Shown: piece after piece, positions 31,367 through 36,644 of the stretch
Layout of the letters: every line of letters starts with the position of its first letter
How positions within the stretch are numbered: the first letter of the stretch is position 1
Assembly (NCBI RefSeq): GCF_001612825.1
Contig: NZ_BDBE01000056.1
Location: 1 to 36,644 of the forward strand
Reading direction: 5' to 3'
Origin: Nocardia caishijiensis NBRC 108228
GTDB lineage: Bacteria; Actinomycetota; Actinomycetes; Mycobacteriales; Mycobacteriaceae
DNA: 36,644 nucleotides
Translations under genes and position numbers: made by a program
The notes under the pieces: generated by a model
What the model saw: only the letters and a program-made list of their open reading frames with translations
Database searches by the model: none
Told to the model about the DNA's origin: nothing

Positions 31367-32938
31367 ATGGACCAGTTGGTGCTGATTCTGGTGATCCTGC
31401 TCGCCGCCGTGCTCGCCGAGGCACTCGGCGATCGCTTCGGGCTCGCCCCCTCGATCCTGATGACGGTGTTCGGTTGCCTGCTCGCCCTGATCCCGGCGGT
31501 GCCGAGCCTGAACATCCCGCCCGACCTGATCCTCCCGCTGGTCCTGCCACCCCTGCTCTACGCCGCCGCCCGGCGCACGTCCTGGCGTCAGTTCGCCGAG
31601 CAGTGGCAAGTGATCGCGCTGCGCGCGGTCGGCCTCGTCATCGTCACCGCCGCCGCGGTCGCGGTCGTCTTCCACGCCTGGAATCCGGCGGTGGCGGTGG
31701 CGGCGGGTGTGGTGCTCGGCGCGTTGGTCGCCCCGCCCGACCCGGTCGCGGCGATGTCGATGGCGGGCAGGCTCGGCTTGCCCCGGCGGCTGATCGTCGC
31801 GCTCGGCGGTGAGGGCCTGTTCAACGATGTCACCGCGATCGTCATCTACACCGTCGGGATCCAGGCGGTCGTCACCGGCGTGTTCTCCCCATGGCACGCC
31901 CTGGTCGATTTCGCGATCGCCGCGGTCGCCGGTGCGGCGGTCGGTCTGCTGCTCGGCTGGCTCGGCAGCAAACTGACGCGCTATCTGACGGATGCCACCT
32001 GCCAGGTCGCGCTGAGCCTGCTGCTGCCGTTCGCCGCGTACGGCATCGCCGAACATTTCGAGGGTTCGGCGGTGCTCGCGGTGCTGGTGTGCGCGCTGTA
32101 CCTCACCGACGCGGTGACCGAGATCGGCGACCGCGACTACCGGCTCATCGCGGACTCGTGCTGGGACGTCGTCGAAATGCTCATCACCGGTTTCGCGTTC
32201 GCGCTGATCGGACTGGAGCTGCGGGTGGTCATCGAGACCTCCGGTCACAACTGGCGCACGTTGGCGGGCGTGAGCGTCGCGGTGATCGCCGTGGTCGTGC
32301 TGTTGCGGCTGGTCTGGTTGATGGGTATGTGGACGGTGACGCACCGGTGGCGTGACGTCGACGAGGCGTTCACCTGGCAGGAGGTGATCGTCACCTGGTG
32401 GGCGGGGATGCGCGGAGTCGCGACGGTCGCGCTGGCGCTCGCGGTGCCGTTCACCATCGATTCCGGCGCCGAATTCCCGGCCCGCTCGGAGATTCTGTTC
32501 GTCGCGTTCTCGGTGGTTCTGTTCACCCTGCTCGTGCAGGGCCCGACCCTGCCACTGGTCGTCCGCCTGACCGGTGTGCACGCCGACACCCGTCAGGAAC
32601 GGGTGCTCGAGCGGCAGCTCTGGGAGCGCGTGGTCGGCGCCGAACTCGCCGAACTGAAGAAGATCGCCGCCCGCGACGACCTGCCCGACGACGTCTACGA
32701 GGACCTCAAAGCCAGGCTGCGTCGTCTCTCCGCCAAAGCCGATCCGGAGGCCGCCGACGCCGACGCCAAGGCGGCCATGGACAAAGAACGCAGATCGGTC
32801 GCGCAATTCGGCGCGGTCCGCGCGGCCGTGATCGAGGCGGGCCGCCGCGAAGCCCAGGCCGCCCGCCGCGACCCGGGAATGCCCGCCGACGTGGTCGACC
32901 GCGTCACCCGCCGCCTCGACCTCGGCCCCACCCGCTGA
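31367..32938 (+). CDS. CPA1 family Na+(K+)/H+ antiporter
   Basis: The 523-residue membrane protein is an NhaP/CPA1-type monovalent cation/proton antiporter. About 12 helices cover residues 1-410. A-P-P-D-P-V-A-A-M-S-M-A, then G-E-G-L-F-N-D-V-T-A-I-V-I-Y, holds the ion-binding acidic pair of the family, and W-W-A-G-M-R-G-V-A-T-V-A-L-A-L-A-V-P is the conserved late helix. The roughly 110-residue C-terminal cytoplasmic tail is helical and charged, probably regulatory. The ATG at 31367 starts M-D-Q-L-V-L-I-L-V without a clear ribosome site. The convergent DUF218 gene begins 4 bp after its stop. Confidence 0.9.
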   Translation: MDQLVLILVILLAAVLAEALGDRFGLAPSILMTVFGCLLALIPAVPSLNIPPDLILPLVLPPLLYAAARRTSWRQFAEQWQVIALRAVGLVIVTAAAVAVVFHAWNPAVAVAAGVVLGALVAPPDPVAAMSMAGRLGLPRRLIVALGGEGLFNDVTAIVIYTVGIQAVVTGVFSPWHALVDFAIAAVAGAAVGLLLGWLGSKLTRYLTDATCQVALSLLLPFAAYGIAEHFEGSAVLAVLVCALYLTDAVTEIGDRDYRLIADSCWDVVEMLITGFAFALIGLELRVVIETSGHNWRTLAGVSVAVIAVVVLLRLVWLMGMWTVTHRWRDVDEAFTWQEVIVTWWAGMRGVATVALALAVPFTIDSGAEFPARSEILFVAFSVVLFTLLVQGPTLPLVVRLTGVHADTRQERVLERQLWERVVGAELAELKKIAARDDLPDDVYEDLKARLRRLSAKADPEAADADAKAAMDKERRSVAQFGAVRAAVIEAGRREAQAARRDPGMPADVVDRVTRRLDLGPTR

Positions 32939-32942
32939 ATCC

Positions 32943-33554
32943 TCAGGCGTCCTGTTCGCAGTGCTGATTCACGAAAGCCCTGACGTACCCGGCTGATTGG
33001 CGCACATACATCCAGCTCCAGAACCCGAGCCCCGTCTGCGTAGGGCTGGCGACCATCGTGATCTCACCCTCGAAACACCGCCCGACGATGTAGCGCGCCC
33101 GCGATACGTGCGGCGTGAAGGTGACCACGATGATGTGGCGCCACCCGTAGATCGTCGCGCGCCGGACTATTTCGCGCGCCTCGCCGTCGGTCGTCCAGGG
33201 GTCGGGCACGAAACACGCCACCCGGAAGGCGAATCGGCCACCGCAGTACTTGTCCATCACCGGGTCGTCGGCTCCCGTGGACTGCGAGATCAGCACCTCG
33301 GGCGCGTACCCCCGCTCGGCCAGTTCGATCCCCACGTCGAACCGCTCGTAGGGCGTCCCGCCGAGGACGACGATCACGTCGGCCGGTCGCAGCGGATCGA
33401 GTTGCGGGTACACGAACACCGGTAGTCCGGCGACGGCGGCCGCGAGCACGGTGACGAGTGCGCCGACGAGCAACCATCCCGCACGTCGAAAGATCGACAC
33501 CGCATCGACGATAGGCGAAATCAGCGTCTTCTCCCACCGCCCGTGAGCAGGCAC
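32943..33554 (-). CDS. YdcF/DUF218 family membrane-anchored protein
   Basis: This roughly 203-residue protein has one membrane helix (about residues 24-45) and an extracytoplasmic DUF218 (YdcF/SanA-type) domain. P-A-D-V-I-V-V-L-G-G-T-P-Y-E-R-F-D-V-G-I-E-L-A-E-R-G-Y-A-P is the family core, followed by E-A-R-E-I-V-R-R-A-T-I-Y-G-W-R-H-I-I-V-V-T and S-R-A-R-Y. Relatives are linked to envelope integrity; the reaction is unproven. Starts at 33566 (ATG), 33554 (GTG) and 33500 (GTG, directly before the helix) are all possible; the first would overlap the divergent monooxygenase start. Cysteines in K-Y-C-G-G, V-A-C-F and G-R-C-F may pair outside the cell. Confidence 0.78.
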   Translation of the reverse strand: MPAHGRWEKTLISPIVDAVSIFRRAGWLLVGALVTVLAAAVAGLPVFVYPQLDPLRPADVIVVLGGTPYERFDVGIELAERGYAPEVLISQSTGADDPVMDKYCGGRFAFRVACFVPDPWTTDGEAREIVRRATIYGWRHIIVVTFTPHVSRARYIVGRCFEGEITMVASPTQTGLGFWSWMYVRQSAGYVRAFVNQHCEQDA

Positions 33555-33564
33555 ACTGGTGCCC

Positions 33565-35061
33565 ATGACCGACACCGCCGTTAGCCCCGAACACCTCGAC
33601 GTCGTCATCGTCGGCGCCGGATTGTCCGGCATCGGGGCCGCCTACCGGTTGCAGACCGAGCATCCGCACCGAAGCTATGCCGTTCTCGAGGCCCGCGCCG
33701 ATCTCGGCGGTACCTGGGATCTGTTCCGCTACCCCGGAATTCGGTCCGATTCGGACATGTTCACCCTGGGTTACCCGTTCAAACCCTGGCGTGCCGCGCG
33801 TTCCATCGCCGACGGCGCCGCCATCCTCGACTACATCCGCGAGACGGCCCTGGAGAACGGCATCGACCGCCACATCCGGTTCGGTGCGCGGGTGATCGGC
33901 GCCGACTGGTCCTCGGCGCGGGCCCGCTGGCAGCTCACCATCGCCCACGAGGGCTCCGACGGACCCGAGCTCAGCACGCTGACGTGTTCTTTCCTCTACG
34001 CGTGCGCTGGTTACTACGACTACCAGCAGCCGCACGATCCCGAATTCCCCGGCCGCGCGGACTTCGCGGGCACGATCGTGCACCCGCAGTTCTGGCCCGC
34101 CGATCTCGACGTGCGCGACAAGCGGGTGGTGGTGATCGGCAGCGGTGCCACCGCCGTGACCCTCGTCCCCAACCTCGCCACCGATGCCGCGCACGTCACC
34201 ATGTTGCAGCGCAGTCCCACCTGGATCGGCTCGATCCCCGGCCGCGACAAACAGGCCGACAAGATCCGCGGTCTGCTGCCCGCCGATCTGGCCCACCGCG
34301 TGATCCGCGCCAAGAACATCCTGTTCAACATCGGTTTCTATCAGTACTGCCGTCGCCGTCCCGCTGCCGCGCGCAAACTCCTCACCGGCCTCGCCACCCG
34401 GATCCTGAAGGACGAGAGCCTGGTCGCCCGGCATTTCACCCCCGACTACGACCCGTGGGACCAGCGCCTGTGCGTGGCCCCCGACGCCGACTTCTTCAAA
34501 GCCTTGAAGAAGGGCAGAGCCTCGGTGGTCACCGACCACATCGACGGTTTCGTCCCCGAGGGCGTCCGCCTCGCCTCGGGCCACACGCTGCCCGCCGACA
34601 TCATCGTCACCGCCACCGGCCTGCGGTTGCTCGCCTTCGGCGGTCTCGCCCCCTCGGTCGACGGCAAGCAGGTCGACCTGGCCGACCAGTTCGTCTGGCA
34701 GGGCGCCATGCTCACCGGGCTGCCGAATTTCGCGATCTGCGTCGGCTACACCAACGCCTCGTGGACACTGCGCGCCGACCTCACCTCCCGCCTGGTCTGC
34801 AAGGTGCTGACCCATCTCGACCGCACCGGCGCCCCGGCCGTGGTTCCCGAACCGGCTCGCGGCCTGAAGCAGCGCCCGCTGCTCGACCTGAACGCCGGTT
34901 ACATCCTGCGCTCCATCGCCGCGTTCCCGAGGCAGGGCGACCGGCACCCGTGGCGGGTCAGGCAGAACTACCTGCTCGACGCCCTGCTCACCCTGCGCAC
35001 CGACCTCGGCAAGACCCTCCGCCCCGTGCACCGGGTCTGCGAATTCACCCACAACGGGTGA
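33565..35061 (+). CDS. Flavin-dependent monooxygenase, Baeyer-Villiger type
   Basis: The 498-residue protein has an N-terminal FAD-binding Rossmann motif G17-A-G19-L-S-G22. The Baeyer-Villiger fingerprint F-x-G-x-x-x-H-x-x-x-W-P is complete (Phe167, Gly169, His173, Trp177, Pro178), and a second dinucleotide motif I-G-S-G-A-T-A at about 191-197 binds NADPH. Overall it resembles the EthA type of mycobacteria. It would insert oxygen into ketones or oxidise sulfur or nitrogen centres; the natural substrate cannot be read from the sequence. The ATG at 33565 is preceded 7 nt upstream by CACACT and no ribosome site. It is divergent from the DUF218 gene with almost no space between them. Confidence 0.9.
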   Translation: MTDTAVSPEHLDVVIVGAGLSGIGAAYRLQTEHPHRSYAVLEARADLGGTWDLFRYPGIRSDSDMFTLGYPFKPWRAARSIADGAAILDYIRETALENGIDRHIRFGARVIGADWSSARARWQLTIAHEGSDGPELSTLTCSFLYACAGYYDYQQPHDPEFPGRADFAGTIVHPQFWPADLDVRDKRVVVIGSGATAVTLVPNLATDAAHVTMLQRSPTWIGSIPGRDKQADKIRGLLPADLAHRVIRAKNILFNIGFYQYCRRRPAAARKLLTGLATRILKDESLVARHFTPDYDPWDQRLCVAPDADFFKALKKGRASVVTDHIDGFVPEGVRLASGHTLPADIIVTATGLRLLAFGGLAPSVDGKQVDLADQFVWQGAMLTGLPNFAICVGYTNASWTLRADLTSRLVCKVLTHLDRTGAPAVVPEPARGLKQRPLLDLNAGYILRSIAAFPRQGDRHPWRVRQNYLLDALLTLRTDLGKTLRPVHRVCEFTHNG

Positions 35062-35138
35062 GGTGAACCGCGGCTCGGCTTCCTAGCGTTGGCCTATGCC
35101 GAGGTGGCATGTCCGTTGATCGACGGGAAGGCCGAGCG

Positions 35139-35543
35139 ATGACCAACACGAACCAACACGAACTGCGCGACGGGATCGCGGCGGGCACTTCCATCGCCGC
35201 CGGAATCCTGTTGGCGGTGGTCGGTGTGCTGCAGATCTTCCAGGGAATCTCCGCGGTGGCCAACGACGACCTGATCGTCGTCGGGCCCGAGTACGCCTAC
35301 CAGTTCGACCTCACCAGCTGGGGCTGGTGGCACATCGTCCTCGGCGCGATCGTGGTGATCATCGCGATCGGCCTGATGGCGGGCCAGACGTGGGGCCGGG
35401 TGGCGGCCATGGTGATCGCGGCGCTGTCCATCGTCGCGAACTTCCTGTGGCTGCCCTACTACCCGTGGTGGTCGATCATCATCATCGTGCTGGACGTGGT
35501 CGTGATCTGGGCGATCGCGACCTGGCACCCGCGCACCGTCTGA
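35139..35543 (+). CDS. Small four-helix membrane protein (DUF7144-like)
   Basis: The 134-residue product has four hydrophobic segments, about 17-41, 62-82, 86-104 and 108-126. Y-Q-F-D-L-T-S-W-G-W-W-H-I-V-L-G lies between the first two, and F-L-W-L-P-Y-Y-P-W-W-S between the third and fourth. These Trp-rich loops are typical of an actinobacterial family of small membrane proteins of unknown function that I associate with DUF7144. The ATG follows GGGAAGG at about 8 nt. It is followed by a strong hairpin and the convergent marR gene. No function can be given. Confidence 0.75.
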   Translation: MTNTNQHELRDGIAAGTSIAAGILLAVVGVLQIFQGISAVANDDLIVVGPEYAYQFDLTSWGWWHIVLGAIVVIIAIGLMAGQTWGRVAAMVIAALSIVANFLWLPYYPWWSIIIIVLDVVVIWAIATWHPRTV

Positions 35544-35551
35544 GGCCCGCG

Positions 35552-35584
35552 CGATGCCGCCCGGTTGTCGGCCGGGCGGCATCG
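35552..35584. terminator. Bidirectional GC-rich terminator hairpin
   Basis: CGATGCCGCCCGG (35552-35564) pairs perfectly with CCGGGCGGCATCG (35572-35584), a 13-bp stem with a 7-nt loop. It sits between two convergent genes (stop at 35543 on plus; stop at 35590 on minus) and can serve both. No long T tract is present on either side. Confidence 0.75.
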
Positions 35585-35589
35585 TCGTG

Positions 35590-36075
35590 TCAGCCCGCGA
35601 CCTCACCGGCGGAGGAGCCGCCGAGCATCCCGATCAGATGATGCGACAGCTTCTCGGCGAGCACCGCGAGCTCGGCCTTCTGTGTTTCGTCGAGCCCGTC
35701 GAGTACCAACGCGCGCACTGCGACGAGGTAGTCCGGGGTCGCCTCGACCACTTTGTCGAGCCCGCTCGGCGTGAGCACGGCATCGACCCCTCGACCCGAC
35801 GGAGCGGCCACCCGCCGGACCAACCCCACCCGCTCGAGCTTGGACACCACGTGCGAGACGCGGGAGATAGAACCGTGCCCGCGCGCGGCGAGCATGCTCA
35901 ATCGCATCCGATGCCCGGGCGAATCCCGCAGCAGCGCCAGCACGCGGTACTCGAAATGCGTCAGCCCGAACTCTCGTTGCAGCCGGGAGTCCAGCACGCT
36001 GGGGACCCGCATCGCGAGAGTGACAACAGCGCTCCATGCACGACGTTCGACCGAGTCGAGATCGTCGGTCACCAC
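35590..36075 (-). CDS. MarR family transcriptional regulator
   Basis: The 161-residue protein is a typical MarR dimer subunit. Helices begin R-R-A-W-S-A-V-V-T-L-A-M-R-V-P. The core L-T-H-F-E-Y-R-V-L-A-L-L-R-D-S-P-G-H-R-M-R-L-S-M-L-A leads to the recognition helix S-I-S-R-V-S-H-V-V-S-K-L-E-R-V-G-L-V-R-R. The wing carries G-R-G-V-D-A-V-L-T-P-S-G. The GTG at 36075 (or the adjacent GTG at 36072) follows GGGAAAGGGG. It is the last minus-strand gene before the ribosomal RNA operon and is transcribed away from it. A palindrome in its own promoter suggests autoregulation. Confidence 0.9.
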   Translation of the reverse strand: MVTDDLDSVERRAWSAVVTLAMRVPSVLDSRLQREFGLTHFEYRVLALLRDSPGHRMRLSMLAARGHGSISRVSHVVSKLERVGLVRRVAAPSGRGVDAVLTPSGLDKVVEATPDYLVAVRALVLDGLDETQKAELAVLAEKLSHHLIGMLGGSSAGEVAG

Positions 36076-36089
36076 GGCCCCTTTCCCGC

Positions 36090-36119
36090 GCGATATTTGC
36101 TCAGCGATTGCTGATTGTC
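36090..36119 (-). promoter_or_regulatory. marR promoter with internal palindrome
   Basis: On the minus strand GACAAT (36119-36114) and TATCGC (36095-36090) are 18 bp apart. The spacer holds TCAGC-GATT-GCTGA (36101-36114), a perfect inverted repeat, and a near direct repeat TTGCTCA/TTGCTGA. This fits an autoregulatory MarR operator. Confidence 0.4.
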
Positions 36120-36268
36120 GGAGAACTGTATATCGGGCGGTGGGGCGTGTCCACGCAGGAGCGGCATGTCGCCCGGTCGAACGGGTGTGGACGTGGTGTT
36201 TCGTTCGAGTGGTCGACAAGTTGCGGGCTGATCGCCTCTGCGTCGACGCGCCCGGGCGACCAGGCGAT

Positions 36269-36297
36269 TTGACTTCGTCGTCGGGGCTGCGTAACTT
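36269..36297 (+). promoter_or_regulatory. Upstream promoter of a ribosomal RNA operon
   Basis: TTGACT (36269-36274) and TAACTT (36292-36297) are separated by exactly 17 bp, a strong housekeeping promoter for this GC content. It points toward the boxA leader downstream. Confidence 0.6.
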
Positions 36298-36399
36298 AGT
36301 TCGAGTCAGAGCGACACGGACACCGACCCGGCCACGAGATGGCGGGGACACGAGGTAGGACGATGAGCGCCTGACGGCCAAGTAGCCAGGACCCCGGAC

Positions 36400-36428
36400 T
36401 TGCTTCGGGTGGTTCTTCGCGCTAGGTT
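36400..36428 (+). promoter_or_regulatory. Second promoter of the ribosomal RNA operon
   Basis: TTGCTT (36400-36405) and TAGGTT (36423-36428) are 17 bp apart. The following GGAACAGTTGCC resembles the start of the conserved leader after the CL1 promoter of mycobacterial rrn operons. It would give a transcript entering boxA about 50 nt later. Confidence 0.5.
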
Positions 36429-36644
36429 GGAACAGTTGCCTTACTGAAGCCCTCACGAAACGTTGTGGGTGGATGTTTGTGCGTGTGTTCTTTGAGAACT
36501 CAATAGTGTGTCGATGAATGTCAGTGCCAATATTTTTATTGGTTCCGCTTCTCATACCCCCCGGTTGAGGAGTGGACATTTTGAACAACAGCGAATTTTT
36601 TTGCTGGTGTTCGGCATTGCTAGGTTTTCGGACTCTAGTCTTTA
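36429..36644 (+). other. Leader of a ribosomal RNA operon (16S gene beyond the edge)
   Basis: Non-coding leader with the actinobacterial boxA antitermination element TGTTCTTTGAGAACT at 36486-36500, followed by CAATAGTGTGTCGATGAATG, which is familiar from Nocardia and relatives. After it comes an AU-rich stretch (CCAATATTTTTATTGG, 36527-36542) and a T-rich run at 36596-36602. The sequence stops before any mature 16S rRNA (no AGAGTTTGATC is seen). The whole 36076-36644 stretch contains no gene. Confidence 0.75.

Noticed and set aside
33064..35052. A 662-codon open frame on the minus strand opposite the flavin monooxygenase
   Set aside because: It is a low-complexity Gly/Val/Glu/Asp shadow; the plus strand carries intact FAD and Baeyer-Villiger motifs.
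36429..36644. The start of 16S rRNA within the window
   Set aside because: Only leader elements are visible; the conserved beginning of mature 16S rRNA does not appear before the window ends.

Overview
The window is high-GC actinobacterial DNA, most likely from Nocardia or a close relative in the Mycobacteriales. This rests on frequent GTG starts, a block from about 2.8 to 10.7 kb whose gene order matches the Mycobacterium tuberculosis Rv1331-Rv1343c neighbourhood as I know it, a complete mce operon, and a ribosomal RNA leader with an actinobacterial boxA. Nothing here looks like a phage, plasmid, insertion sequence or CRISPR array; this is chromosomal backbone with some accessory genes.

Layout. 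1-2.7 kb: a short tandem repeat, a DUF4375-like gene, and the NAD-salvage pair pncB-pncA on the minus strand. 2.8-9.7 kb (plus strand): clpS, a DUF2017 gene, a P1-family peptidase, then the mec-cysO-cysM cysteine module, a rhomboid protease, an Rv1339-like metallo-beta-lactamase-fold phosphodiesterase, rph and rdgB. The glutamate racemase gene murI, which sits between the rhomboid and the phosphodiesterase in mycobacteria, is missing. 9.7-10.7 kb: two hairpins, then two small membrane-protein genes on the minus strand. 10.7-13.6 kb: a GlxA-type AraC regulator divergent from a quinone oxidoreductase, with an SDR gene converging on the latter. 13.6-17.7 kb: a group 2 sigma factor preceded by a small ORF and a hairpin, divergent from a TetR regulator and a 14-TM drug exporter with an extra C-terminal domain. 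17.8-20.4 kb (minus strand): an orphan FetB-like permease, a PAP2 phosphatase, a small acidic protein and a secreted HNH nuclease. 20.5-22.4 kb: a PhoU-like gene divergent from a ChaA-type cation/proton antiporter.

22.5-30.4 kb: a tightly coupled mce operon (yrbE-A, yrbE-B, mceA to mceF), presumably a lipid importer, followed by a proline-rich membrane-anchored protein. 31.4-35.5 kb: a CPA1 sodium/proton antiporter, a DUF218/YdcF-type protein, a Baeyer-Villiger-type flavin monooxygenase and a small four-helix membrane protein. 35.6-36.6 kb: a MarR regulator and, divergent from it, two spaced promoters and the boxA leader of a ribosomal RNA operon whose 16S gene lies just past the right edge.

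The observations I rate highest are: a CysO sulfur carrier ending in Gly-Gly-Ala rather than Gly-Gly; loss of murI from its syntenic position; the small ORF-hairpin-sigma arrangement with a palindrome inside its promoter; a secreted nuclease followed by a small acidic protein; and a group of gene starts only 6-7 nt downstream of a TANNNT element, which suggests leaderless transcripts. I did not find a system that I can confidently call wholly new.
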